A DNA stretch of 64,000 bases from NCBI RefSeq assembly GCF_008831285.2, contig NC_045141.1:1986001-2050000 (forward strand), read 5' to 3'. This DNA is from Nymphaea colorata (lineage: Eukaryota > Streptophyta > Magnoliopsida > Nymphaeales > Nymphaeaceae). Below the pieces are notes generated by a model. That model did not search any database. It was given only the letters and a program-made list of their open reading frames with translations, and was not told the origin of the DNA. Positions 25,533-36,985 of the stretch are shown in pieces (position 1 is the first letter of the stretch; every line of letters starts with the position of its first letter). The position numbers and the translations under genes are program-made.

Positions 25533-27110
25533 ATGGATTATGGGCCCACATCACGCTTCCGCTGCGCATTTCTGCTTTTTTTTTTCTTTTGTTCCCTTTT
25601 GCACACTGTTTTTCATGCAAAGGGAATAGGGTAGAAACGATTCAAAAGTTTTGGGCATCAGACGGCTTCTACTGTTTTGGACGGGGGACGGGCGGCCATT
25701 TTGGGCGATGCCGTGAGGCCGGCTTCCACCGTTCTGGCGGAGGGCGACGATGTGGCTTTCATTGCAGGCGTAGGCATGCGAGAGGCACGGCCGATGGTCG
25801 GCCGTTCCTCCTCGCCTCCGTTTCAGCCGCAGAAACAGGAAAGGGGGCAGATTTGGTGATGGGAAGGAGAAGGCCCTATTCAGGCCGGTTTAGGCAGGCG
25901 ACGGTCGCCGGTAGGCGACGGACGGCTTTCGGCTGTCCTGGCATGACCCGCTGGCGGCCACCCACATTCTTGGGTGGCCTGCCGGTGCCTCTCGCTTCCG
26001 TTGAGATTTGAGAGAGACGACGGTAGGGAGGGCAACGGCCAGTGAGAGGCCTATCAGAGACTTCCCCGCCACCGGACGGCACCGTGCGACCCGCCGGCGC
26101 CCACCCGAGGTCCCCGGAGAACCGCCTTAGGCATTATCGTCGTTTGCCTGCCGTTCGGTGCTTGGTAGAGCGAGCGACGGTTTCGCTTCCTGCAACCACT
26201 CGCTCGGTCGAGCGGGAGGCGGTCGGACCAGGGTCGAGTCATGTTGACCCAACCCGGATCCATAAGGTTCAAAAAAAAAAAGGAGGTTCTTTTTTGCTGA
26301 CCGCCCGCCCGCTTAAGTTAAATTTTTCAAATCCAGGTCGGCTCTTGTCGGAACCGACCCATATCCATCCAGTTTAAAATTCTTACGTTTTAGATCCTTT
26401 CAAATCTGGATTTGGGTTATTTTTGACCCGACCCGTACCATACGGTTTAAATTAATGCCGTTCGGATCAGGATCGGGTCAAGTTAGGACCGATTTATTAT
26501 ATTTTATGGAGCTTTAATAAACAATTTAGATAACATTAAGTTGATTATGTAGAAGTGATCCGTGTGTTTCTTTTTATATATGTTATTATGACATATTCTT
26601 ATATCATGTCTTATTTAGAATTATGTTAAAGTTAATTTTGTTACATGATCATAAAGTTTGTATGATAACGCTAATGTAAAGAGCCTATGATTAGTTAAAT
26701 CATGTCATACCTCACTAAAGTAACTACGCATGATTTAAAAGCACATTAGTGTTCATGTTGTACTTATTTTTATTTGAAGTAACATAATTACCCAAAGATA
26801 GTGTGTTATGTTCAAGAGAATAAGTAGAGTAAAATAGAAAAATAGATTCTCACATAGTTCTGTCATTTTACACCCAAAGGTGTTATGCTTAACTATAGTT
26901 TGAATTTACATTTTTTAGTTTTACTAGATAAAGTTAAGACGGAATACACGTGCATATTAGGTATATTACCAAAGTAGTATCCTAATGATTCCTGGTATTT
27001 GTCTTGGAAATAGTAAACATAAAGAGCCTTTTAATTAGTTTACTGTTCCGTATAGTTTGTCTCATATAATGCATGTCAGCTTACTGATATTTTTTGTCAT
27101 CTGCAGTACC
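25533..27110 (+). other. Copia leader with GC-rich insert
   Basis: The bases after the LTR (tggattatgggc) are a plausible but degenerate primer-binding site for initiator methionine tRNA. The leader is about 1.6 kb, far longer than the usual 100-300 bp. The stretch 25640-26300 is strongly G+C-rich and sharply unlike the AT-rich remainder. It contains phrases such as cggacggc and ggtcgggt-type repeats. Open frames on both strands here (for example 25370-26011) look compositional. It may be captured host sequence or an unrelated insertion. Confidence 0.6.
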
Positions 27111-27111
27111 T

Positions 27112-27986
27112 GGTTCTATTTATTTTAATGGCTTCAATACTATCCCTTTACTTGATGATTCCAATTATGATGAATAGAAAGAAAATGTTGTATTTATATT
27201 GGGGTATATAGATTTGGATATGGCTTTGAGGCGACCTGAGCCACCACTTTTACACCAAAAAGTACACATAATGAAACAGTGTACTTTGACAAATGGGAGC
27301 GTTCTAATCGACTAAACTTGTTTCTTTTACAATCAAGGGTCGCTAAGAACATACGTGGTGCTATCCCACCTTGTAGAATGGTGAGAGAGTTCTTGGTTGC
27401 AGTTGAGGCTCAGTTTGTCAACTCTCATAAAGCCAGACCCAGTACCCTAATGTCCAAATTAATATCTATGAAATATTAAAGATGGAATAACATTCGCCAG
27501 CATATGTTAGAAATGAGGAACATTGTTTCTCAATTGAATGACATGAAGTTGACTATTTCTGAATCTTTCTTGGTATTCTTTACTTTGACCTCTTTACCAG
27601 CTGAATATACTCCTTTTAAGATCAGTTACAACACACATAATTTTGTATGGACATTTAATGAATTGATGTCTAAGTTTGTTGAAAAAGAACAAAGAATGAA
27701 GGGTGAGAAGTTGCAAAGCGCACATACAGTTTCTCACTCTGGGACTGGTAAAATTGGCATAAAGAAAAATTCAATGAAAAGGAGTGCCAAGAAGAAGTCA
27801 ACAAGTCAAACTTCTTCTCAAACTGTGCAGACTAACTTAGCTCCTATAAAGTGTTTCTTTTGTAAGAAGAATGAGCATAAGAAGTCAGATTGCATCAAGT
27901 ACAAGAATTGGTTAGAGAAGAAAGGTAATATGTCATTTGTTTTGCCTGAAAATAATATGTTACATGTTCCTATTAATAGCTGGTAG
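27112..27986 (+). pseudogene. Copia gag (nucleocapsid), broken
   Basis: It starts with IPLLDDSNYDEW-like wording; the W is a TAG. It changes frame near 27270 to FDKWERSNRLN, then GAIPP and AEYTPFKISYN. A CCHC zinc knuckle (CFFCKKNEHKKSDC) lies near 27850-27895, as in copia nucleocapsid. A second stop lies after ISMKY at about 27478. Gag would have formed the cytoplasmic particle packaging the element RNA. Confidence 0.85.
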
Positions 27987-29250
27987 ATTGACTCTGGTGC
28001 TACTGTGCATATTGCCAATTCTTTACATGACTTTCTGAGTAAAAGGGAACCAACTCTACATGAAAGAAGCATTTTCTCAGGAAACAAAATGCGCTCGCAT
28101 GTGAAAGCTGTAGGAGAATGCCAGATTAGGCTTGATACTAGTTTTGTTTTGGATCCTCATGATGTTCTCTTTGTTCCATCATATAGTAGAAACTTAATTT
28201 CTGCATCAAGACTGGACAAATTTGATTTCTGCTTAAAGTTTGAGAATTCAAAGATGTTCATTTATAAATATCTTGTTGAAATTGGTTTTGCTATTTTATA
28301 TGATGGTTTGTACAAGTTGAATGTGAAGATCCAATCTTCTGAATCGTTGGTTTCTAATCATTGTATAATTAGTAATAAGCGTAGTACCATAAAAGATGAT
28401 TCGTACATGCTATGGCACCGCTGTTTGGGTCATATCTTTGAAAAGAGAATAAGGAGACTCTTAAATAAAGGGATCTTACGATCTCTTGATTTTACAGATA
28501 ATAGCATATGTATAGATTGCATAAAGGCAAAGCAAACTAACATATATAAAGAAGGTGCCGAGCGATGTACTAAAAGATTAGGGATTGTTCACACAGATGT
28601 TTGTGGACTCTTCCCTCCTTGTTACAAAGGCGAAAAGTATTTTGTCACCTTTATTGATGACTATTCTCGGTATTTATATCTCTACTTAATTTTTGAAAAA
28701 TCCGATGTGTGTCAAGTTTTCCAGGACTATAAGAAAGAAGTAGATAAACAAACTGGTGAAGTTATCAAAATAGTCAGATCAGATAGATGTGGTGAATACT
28801 ATGGTAGGTTTATTGAGATGGGACAAAGGGAGAGACCATTAGCACGATTTCTAAAGATAGAAGGCATTGTGTGCCTCAATACACTATGTCAGGCAGTGCT
28901 TACCAAAATGGTGTAGCTGAAAGAAGAAATCGTACGCTTAAAGAAATAGTTCGAGCTATGTTAAATTATTCAACTCTCCCTCTAACCTTGTGGGGTGAAG
29001 CTCTCATGACTGCAGTGCATATACAAAATAGGGTTCCTACTAAAGCTGTTCTCACAACTCCTTACGAGTTGTGGATAGGTAGGAAACCTTCTCTCTCTTA
29101 TATGCACATATAGGGATGTCCTGCTAAAGCTAAATTATACAACCCCTACATAAAATCATTTGATCCTAAAACAACCAGTGGTTTTTTTATTGGTTATCCA
29201 AAAAGATCGAAAGGTTATAGGTTTTATTGTCCATCTCATACACCACATAT
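27987..29250 (+). pseudogene. Copia protease and integrase, broken
   Basis: The protease active site IDSGATVHIAN follows directly after gag, separated from it by a TAG at 27984-27986. The integrase zinc-binding region is near 28410-28520 (WHRCLGH, then CIDCIKAKQ). The catalytic core holds HTDVCG and FIDDYSRY with RSDRCGEYYG. The frame changes at about 28860, where [15 protein letters not shown] resumes in another frame. A TAG interrupts HI-GCPAKAK at 29111-29113. The target-joining enzyme is therefore non-functional. Confidence 0.88.
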
Positions 29251-29251
29251 T

Positions 29252-31140
29252 GTGGAAACAGATAAGGCTAAATTCCTGGAAGATGACTCATTTGGATTAG
29301 ATGCATTACAAAACCTTACTTTTAAGGAAATACAGGATACTGAATGTAGACCTGCAAAAGAGAATGTAAATGTGTATGATTATGTTGTCTCTCATGATGA
29401 CATGGATGCAAATCATACAGGTAATGCATCAGATCAAGATGAGTTAAATGTAGATCATACTGATAAACACGAACAGGATGCAGACATACAAATTAAAAAT
29501 GATCAATTACCTATTCATAGATCTACAAGAGCCAGAAGATCTGTTATATTATCAGACTATGTGGTATATCTACAAGAGCCTAGTGATTTCATAGATGTTG
29601 ATGATGATCCTTTCACATTTATTAAAGCCGTTGAAAGCAAACAATACATGTATTGGATTAATGTCATGAAAAAAGAGCTTGACTCTATGGCAAAAAACCA
29701 GACATGGAGCCTTGTATCGTTGCCTAAAGGAGTAAAACCCATAGGGTGTAAATGGGTCTATAAAACGAAGGGGAACTCTAAAAGCAACATAGAGAGATAC
29801 AAGGCAAGATTAGTTGCTAAATGATTCACACAAATGGAGGGCATTGACTATAATGAGACATATGCACCTGTCTCTACTAAAGAGTCAATGATTATAGTTC
29901 TTGCTCTTGTAGCTCATTTTGACTTAGAGCTACACCAGATAGATGTGAAAACGGCTTTCTTGAATAGTGATTTGAATGAAGAGGTATATGGTTCTTTGAG
30001 AGTGGTAAAGATCAATTGGTTTACAAGCTTAATAAAGCAATTTATGGATTTAAACAAGCCTCATGTCAATGGTACATTAAGTTTTCCAAAGTCATTACGA
30101 CTTTTGGGTTTACAGAAAACATCATTGATCGATGTGTGTATCTTAAAACATGTGGGAGTAAGTTCACAATTTTGACTTTATATGTGGATGATATTTTGCT
30201 TGCTTCAAACGATCTTCAATTGTTAACAAAGACCAAACTTTTTCTCGCATCTCAATTTGAGATGAAGGACATGGGTGAGGCTTCATATGTTCTCGGCATT
30301 GAGATTCGTCGAGACAGACCTAAATGTATTTTAAGTCTCTTCCAATCAGCATACATCAATAAAGTACTTAAAAGATATGGGATGGAGAATTGTTCTCTTA
30401 TTTCGGCACCCATAGCTAAAAGTGATAAATTGAGCCTAAATGATTGTCCAAATGACGAATTTGAAAAGGCATAAATGATCAACATTCTATATGCATCAGC
30501 GGTTGGCAGCTTGCAATATGCATAGATTTGCACTAGGCTTGACTTTTCATTTGTTGTTGGCATGCTTGGTAGATTTCAATCTAATCCAGACATGGCATAT
30601 TGGAAGGCGTAAAGAGAGTCATGCGGTACTTGCAATGGACAAAAGATTACATGTTGACATATCGCAAGGTAGACCATTTACAAGTGATTGGCTATTCTGA
30701 CGTCGATCTTGGAGGATGTTCCGATAGTAGAAAGTCTACTACTGGTTTTGTTTTCCTTCTATCAGGAGGTGCTATTTTATGGGGGAGCAAAAAACAGACT
30801 GTGACTGTTGCTCATACCATGGAAACAGAATTCATTGCATTATATGAGAATACATCGCAGGCAATTTGGATAAAGAATTTCATTTCGCAGCTTAAGATAG
30901 TGGAATCTATTGATAGACCACTTAAGGTTCACTGTGATAATGAAGCTGCAGTGTTCTTTTCCAACAACAGCAAAAGTAACACTTCTTGTAAGCATATGGA
31001 ACTTAAGTATTTTAATGTTAAGGAAATGACAGAAAATCAACTAGTGTGTATTCAACACATTGGAACTACAGATATGGTTGCAGATCCTCTTACCAAAGCG
31101 CTAGCATTTGGTATGTTTCTGAACATATTAAGAGGGTGGG
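29252..31140 (+). pseudogene. Copia reverse transcriptase and RNase H, broken
   Basis: RT begins with NQTWSLVSLPKGVKPIGCKW near 29695-29755 and RYKARLVAK before a TGA at 29822. The frame shifts near 30005 and again between 30470 and 30600. The catalytic box YVDD is intact at about 30181-30192. RNase H follows, with GYSDVDLGG, STTGFVF, VHCDNEAA and CIQHIGTTDMVADPLTK. It would convert element RNA to DNA if intact. The breaks make it non-autonomous. Confidence 0.88.
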
Positions 31141-31360
31141 TTTGTATGGTTCAATGTAAACACACTATTATACAAACATTTATGAATGTGATCACATACA
31201 GTTTGTTGATTCTCATTAAGTTTGTTGCCTATTTATTTTGTATTCTAATTTGTTTATTGAGAAGTTTTGTAAGACAACAAAGGTGGGACTTTGAAGTGGA
31301 TTTTAAGGTCAATTCATCCATTTTGTTTACCCTTGATATCAACTTAGACTAGTGGGAGAT

Positions 31361-31762
31361 TGTTGGGATTTACCCATCTGGATAGTCCTACATCGATGTG
31401 GGTCCATATCCGTTGTTGGAACCTTGAGTATAAATACAAGACTCGTGTCTTGTGATGGTGTGAGACACATTCAGTTTTTACCGTCTGGGTGAAAGGTCTC
31501 CTCTGTCATATGTGAATTGCATGTCCCCATCACTGGGCTGCTATGACTGAGGAGAGAAACTCATTGCCGCCGCCGCCACCAACCCCACTGGGGAACGACT
31601 CTATGGGAACTGTAGCCGTTCTTCCAATAGCCGCCGACATTCAGTCAGCGGTCACCTCTACAGGTATCACTTCCGCTCTATGAAACACATGGATTGGGGA
31701 ACGTTTTTTGATTTTTGCATTCTCGTTTGTACGCTACCTTGATTCCATGCAAACCTCCAACA
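31361..31762 (+). repeat. Copia 3' LTR
   Basis: 402 bp, TGTTGGG to CCAACA, with a TATA box at 31429-31436, preceded by the polypurine tract agtgggagat (31351-31360). It carries the segment missing in the 5' LTR, including a CCG-repeat stretch (gccgccgccgccacc) near 31567. Confidence 0.93.
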
Positions 31763-31767
31763 ACTAA

Positions 31768-32330
31768 TACTCGATTCAGAACTTCTGTTTGGCCATTCGA
31801 TTGAGGATGATTGGCAGTACCCATTTGTAGTTTCATTCCTTACAGTTTAAACTTTAAAGTAGTATTTTCAAAAATTGCTCAAAAATATACGACTGATGTT
31901 GGCATGCCGTGCAGTTTCCCAACCTGGACTTGGAAAGCTCTAGCCACAACCTTGGCTGTAAATGGGTAAGACAGGGCTATAAAGTGGGTATACTTGGATA
32001 ACCTATCAAATACCACTAATATAACTAATTTTCCCTTCTATTAGGGCAGTCCCTCTGTAAAATCCATCGACAGGTCCTCTCATATTTTGTCGAAGATGGG
32101 TAGGGGTTGTAAAAGCCAGCTGGGCATAGAGTCTCATATTTATGTCGTCTACAAGTGTCACATGCCTTATATTGATTTCCCTTTTCATGTCTGGCCAAAA
32201 GAAAGTCTGTTGAATCCTATAAGTGCCTTCTTCCCCTTGATGTCCTTCTTTGACTCTATCATGGAAATAGGAAACCAGCTTCCTAATTAATTTGGGGTTT
32301 AGTGATGCATAAACCATGTTTTGATAGTAC
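31768..32330 (-). pseudogene. Gypsy integrase, N-terminal and core part
   Basis: On the minus strand the zinc-binding region appears at 32330-32130 (YFHDRVKEGHQGEEGTY, FFWPDMK). The catalytic-glutamate motif is at about 31832-31790 (HPQSNGQTEVLNR). Immediately after NRVL the copia element begins. The core between these points carries stops. Confidence 0.85.
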
Positions 32331-32397
32331 AAATAAGGTTCCTTCCACCTATATTCATACAATTTGACTGAGTCTTGTTCCAATTCTTCCTTTTCTC

Positions 32398-33600
32398 TCA
32401 CACCGTGAGTGAGTACTGGTGCTCCTCTCGTAATTGATCCCAATTTTCTGCAATAGGCCTGTACACTGAGGGCAGGCAGAGGTTATGCAATTTAGCTCTG
32501 TTTTCATCCTCATGTTTTTGAGATAATCTATTATCCACTATGTTATCAGTCTCCTTCTTGTATATGACGTCAAATTCATATCTAGCTAACTTTATGACCC
32601 ATTTTAGTTGAGTGGCATTGACTGTTTTCTGCTGCATGCAGTGTAACAGACCGCTTTGGTCAGTGAAGACCTGAAATTTTCTCCCTATCAAGTAATGATG
32701 CCACTTTTCGATGGCAAGAACCATGGCTATAAGTTCGCGTTCATATGCACATTTACTTTTAAATCTCCCATCACCTTGCTAAAAAAGGCACAGGATGCTT
32801 GTCTTGACTTAACACTATCCCTACTCGCTTTCGAAAGCATCTGTTTCCACCTTGAAAGATTTTGTGAAATCGAGCATTGCAAGAATAAGTGTGCTAGTGA
32901 TGGCTAGCCTTTCAAACGCAACTTCACCTTGTCATTTCCACACAAGCTGAATCTTCTTTAACATGTTGGCTAAAAGAGCAGCATGTAGTTCAAAGTGTCT
33001 AACAAATCGATGAAAATACCCTGCCATGCCTAGAAAGGCCCTCAACCCTTGGACCCCTACAAATAATGTCCATATATGTATGGCTGCTACCTTGTTTTTT
33101 CCTCCATCCCCACACCTCGCTTGGAGATAATGTGACCCAAATAGGTCACCTGGACGTAGTCGAATATGAGTGTTCTCTTTAGTGTTTTCAGCATCACATT
33201 CAAATGACTTTGATGCTCCTCTTTGTCCTTCTATAAATGATGAGTATATCGTCAAAAAACACAAGAACGAATTGGGGAGAAAATGTGGTTCATTAATGCT
33301 TGAAAGATTGTTGGTGCATTTGTTAACTAGAAGGGCACTACCTTGAATTCGTAATGGTCTTCATGTGTTTGAAAACCTGTCTTGGAGATGTTCTCCCTTG
33401 CCATTCTAATCTGATGGTACCGAAAACCAAAATCTAGCTTAGAATAGATTTCAGCTACTTGCAGCTCATCCAACAATTCTTCTTTAAGAGGTATAGGATA
33501 CTGATTCTTATCTGTGACTACGTTAAGTGCTTTGTAATCAACAAAAATCTTCATGCTCCATCTTTTTTCCTTACTAGCATGTTCTAACGAGCTTTTCTAT
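32398..33600 (-). pseudogene. Gypsy reverse transcriptase and RNase H, broken
   Basis: Minus-strand RT starts near 33554 with VDYKALNVVT and QYPIPLKEELLDEL, then YSKLDFGFRYHQIR and GFQTHEDHYEF. The catalytic box VFFDDILI lies near 33265-33240. The connection region reads LRAFLGMAGYFHRFV. RNase H ends with VFTDQSGLLHCMQ and YEFDVIYKKE. Frames differ between blocks, so it is dead. Confidence 0.88.
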
Positions 33601-33989
33601 CTTCCCTTTTATGAGTCTCAAACGCATGAGCGTATTCAGCTAACATATCGTGCAAGAAGGTTGGGGTTCTAACGTCAATGTATCACTTAGCGTTGCAGCT
33701 GTCTAGTCATGTATACATTTTTCTCCATTTTCTCCCTTAAAAGTCATGGTCATAATGGTAAGATCATGGTCATAGTGGTAAAATCCCACCACACCTTGCC
33801 CAATTGTTTCAGCCATTGGATGCCTAAGACCAAATTAGCTCCTCCCATGGCCAAGGGAAGTAATTCCACGATGAATTTATATCCCTGGATTTTGATCTCT
33901 TCTTGTGGGCAGCGTCCCTTGCACTATAATGAACTCTCGTTGCCTACCACTACCTTAAATTAACTGTTCAAGTACCCTACATCGAGCAT

Positions 33990-35150
33990 ATCTTGGCAGT
34001 CCTCTCTCCGGTGAAGTTGTGCATCGACCCTATGTCTACCAATATGCTGACAATTTGCCCCTTCAACCTGCCTTTCACTCTCATCATCTGGGTTATGTTA
34101 TCTCCAGCCAAAGCATGGAGAGATATTTCTAGAATGAGATCTTCCATACCGTCATCAGTTCCTTGTTATAGGTATTCTTTGCCCATCTCTTGAGAGTTCT
34201 CCTGAGACTCATCCACCAAATACATATGCAGCTTTTTACAAGCATGCACCGGGCTCCATTTCTCGTTGCTTTGAAAACAGAGGCCCTTCCTACGCTGTTC
34301 CTTAATCTGCTCTAGATTCAACCACTTGACCAGCACTTGCTTGTTCCCAGCAATATCTTTGGTGTTGGAAGTGCTTCACGCTTGTCTTTCGAGACTCACA
34401 CGTTTCTACCCAACGAAGCCCTGTTCACTATGTTTTCCCTCTAGTTCTTAAGGTGTCTACACGTCTTCTCATCTACTATGTGTGCTAATTCGAAGGCTTC
34501 CAGAAGATTTTGAGGTCTCGCCACTTGTACTTCTATGCAATAGTCTTCCTTCAAACCTCCTGCAAAGGTGCCGATCAAGGCCTTGACGGGCCACACATGC
34601 ACCATGTTGCTCAACTCTTCAAATTCCGGTTGACATTCCATCACTTTCCCTTTTTATTTGATCTTTGACAAGTTGATTATAGTCTAAGTACGTTGAAGGC
34701 CCAAATCTCACAGTTAACGCCTCCACGAAGGAACTCCACAGTAGCTTCCCTTGCTGAGCCACGACCCATCTGCAGCAGCGTATGGCTGGTCCTTCAAGGT
34801 GAACAGCTGCATGCGATACCCATTATTTTCGCTTGAACTACGTAGCTTATAGGATCTTCTCCATTAATTAGGAGATTTCCATCCTTGGGACCTTCGTATA
34901 TCCATTGTTTCGCCATTCTCATCCGGTGAACCACAGAAGCACCATTAAGAGGCTGCATAGATGTTTCTGATGGTCCACGCAGGGGAATGGTCTTCCACGG
35001 CGTATTATTCCCCCTCCATCGTTGGTCGTCTTGCTGATGACCTTTCTCAACAGTGTCATCATCTCATACTGTCCATCTTGCATTTCTTTCTCCATGTCGA
35101 CCATACTCTGTCCCAGTTTGCTGCTGCTCTTCTCTACTCCTTCCAACCTC
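33990..35150 (-). pseudogene. Gypsy gag and protease, broken
   Basis: Gag wording is at 34644-34441 (IGTFAGGLKEDYCIEVQ, LLEAFELAH), preceded by an N-terminal coiled part at 35146-34919. The aspartic protease motif is at about 34060-34017, read as VDIGSMHNF, where the usual DSG or DTG has become DIG. Stops separate the pieces. Confidence 0.75.
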
Positions 35151-35230
35151 CCAGTGATCGCTTGTCAGTTGGCTTCAGCCTATCTGCACAAAGCTTCCTT
35201 TGCAGCTAATGCCTCCTTGGTGGTCATCTA

Positions 35231-35242
35231 GCTCTCACCAGA
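35231..35242 (-). other. Gypsy primer-binding site
   Basis: On the minus strand, two bases after the 5' LTR, the sequence reads TGGTGAGAGC. This resembles the initiator methionine tRNA 3' complement TGGTATCAGAGC with two bases lost. Confidence 0.6.
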
Positions 35243-35491
35243 TGTTAGCCGTCCGCCTAGATAAACTGCAATAAAGAAACACAATATGCACACACTTTTA
35301 ACGTAATCTCCAAAAATTAGGGTAAAACCGCTCAACTCAAGATGGAGTCCATTTCATTGTTCATAGAATCATAATTCGCCTAATGACAGCATATAGGAAT
35401 GAGCCGTCTGCTGTATACGACCTGACCCAAACCTATTACTAAGTTCCCCTTACGACTACTAAGGAAGACATCTTAGGGCGTGGGGCTATCA
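35243..35491 (-). repeat. Gypsy 5' LTR
   Basis: Plus-strand limits are tgttagcc and ggggctatca. It aligns with 17319-17578. Upstream on the minus strand lies caaag, a near match to the catag flanking the other LTR. Confidence 0.83.
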
Positions 35492-36870
35492 CAAAGTCTT
35501 AAATTGGGGGCTATTGCAATGGACTTCAATTTTTGGATGTAAATGTTACAAATCTTCTATCAAAGCATCCTTTGTTTTTCTAATATTGGATATGATTAAA
35601 ATAAAAGGAATATATATGTTATGTATCGAGAAATAAAAAAAGAAAAACATGTTTCTAGTAATTTTTCTTAAACTATTTCAATGACTTGATATGAAATATA
35701 GCAATGTACTACCGTGACAATGAGACCGTTAATGAGAGAGAGAGAGGGAATTCGTCATTCACCTTAGAAAAGCTTGTTATAGTTTAAAACAAGCTCTTAG
35801 AAGCCTGGTTCTATAAATTTAGTGATGTTATGGAACGCGTCATTTTAAATCTTGTTACACTAACACTGCCTTCTTGTTAAAAGTTGTGGAGAAGGAATTT
35901 TTATATTATTGCCGTATGCTGATGTTACGAAATAACTAGAAGTGACAAGAAAGGAATTACAAAACATTATTAAACATAATTTTGTTATGTGAAACTTAGA
36001 ATTTTCATGTTATGTTCTTGGCATTCAGGTAGCCTACAATTTAAAATGCTACTTTAAAGTCGCCAATAATCTAAGGTTCTTGGTGCGAATGAAAATTAAA
36101 GAAGGGGAACTCCCGACTAGTTTTACTCCAGACAACTTATTGCGGCAGTCTTTTATCTCACCACTACATCAAATATAGTTCATATAGCTCAAATATAGTT
36201 CATATAGCCCACTTGGTAAGTCAATTTCAGCATATACCAACTATAATTCAGATTGGAGCTGTTCCATAAATGATATGTCAACAACACACTCACCAAAGGG
36301 ACACTTCTTGTCTTCATCATCCTCATCTCATTGCCAATACTAACGTATTCATAAGGTGATCCTAATGCCCGCTTATTATACAAACAGGGGACGTGCCATT
36401 ACAAGCCGCCCAGCCTGACCAATTGCAACCACCCATAACAGGTTCTACCAAATCTAAAAAGCCCAGACTTTGGAAGTGTGCTCTTTATTGAGTGTTGAGA
36501 AGAGGGACACTATTATCATGACATCATACTTAATACAAGTCGTGATCTTATATATATATATATATATATATATTGTGGTCTAGCTTAGTTAAGCTTCAAA
36601 AGTGGTTGTTCAAACTTGTTTATCTCCAGCAGGCTCAAGCTTGATTTGTTTGTTCTATAAAGCTGAAGACAGGTTTAGGTGAGTCAAGTTCGTTTAGTGC
36701 CAAGACGTTGGCTGAGTAATCAACTACAAGTGAATCGTTATGTCAACTCCACCAATACAAAAATCCAGGATCTTAATATTGATACCTTTGGAAGATATCC
36801 ATAATAAAGATGCTCACAGTTTGACATAGAAAGATGAAGGGAGATGGGAAGTAATTCCTTGTTAAACCCC
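35492..36870. other. Spacer downstream of the Ca2+-ATPase gene
   Basis: AT-rich and without a recognisable coding domain. A (GA)n run lies near 35737-35750. A 14-bp direct repeat (agttcatatagc/cc) occurs at 36177-36208, and a (TA)n run at about 36551-36572. The minus-strand frame at 36189-36383 has no family I recognise. Confidence 0.4.
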
Positions 36871-36884
36871 TTTATTGATTTATT
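36871..36884 (-). terminator. Candidate poly(A) signals of the Ca2+-ATPase gene
   Basis: Two AATAAA hexamers on the minus strand (36879-36884 and 36871-36876) lie 31-44 bases after the stop codon. They are close for a plant 3' UTR, and a more distal signal could be the one used. Confidence 0.45.
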
Positions 36885-36914
36885 GGCCTGCACGATCACA
36901 GTGGGATTTGGTTT

Positions 36915-36985
36915 TCAGCGTGCACTACCATCTTGTGCTTCGCTGCTTTGTTGACGTTCTCCACAACGTTCGCCACCCTTGCCAC
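36915..36985 (-). CDS. ACA: ACA last exon: C-terminal tail
   Basis: 71 nt encoding a hydrophilic tail [20 protein letters not shown] plus SAR and TGA. The tail is not conserved enough to confirm by motif. The acceptor (TTTCAG) and frame support it. An alternative frame reading from the same acceptor gives a longer basic tail but breaks the junction. Confidence 0.75.

Larger units (their letters stand above)
25279..31762 (+). mobile_element. Ty1/copia LTR retrotransposon, nested in gypsy
   Basis: The LTRs begin TGTTGGG and end CCAACA. The insertion is flanked by identical 5-bp duplications ACTAA (25274-25278 and 31763-31767). A polypurine tract agtgggagat abuts the 3' LTR. Between them, gag, protease, integrase, RT and RNase H occur in copia order on the plus strand. 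It inserted in the integrase gene of the older gypsy element, in opposite orientation. Coding regions carry several stops and at least four frame changes. The LTRs differ at roughly 7 percent of aligned positions by eye, so it is old but younger than its host. Confidence 0.95.
17319..35491 (-). mobile_element. Ty3/gypsy chromovirus, nested host element
   Basis: The element reads right to left. It has a 5' LTR (35243-35491), a primer-binding site, gag, protease, RT, RNase H, integrase with a chromodomain-like tail, a polypurine tract and a 3' LTR (17319-17578). Removing the hAT and copia insertions leaves about 4.7 kb, a normal size for a compact plant chromovirus. The outer flanks show catag before 17319 and caaag after 35491, a possible 5-bp target duplication with one change. 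All coding domains are interrupted by stops and frameshifts. The two LTRs are clearly diverged, so this is the oldest of the three nested insertions. Confidence 0.85.

Noticed and set aside
25370-26011. Plus-strand frame of 213 codons
   Set aside because: Starts inside the copia 5' LTR and runs through GC-rich leader. The product has no domain and mixes LTR with leader sequence.
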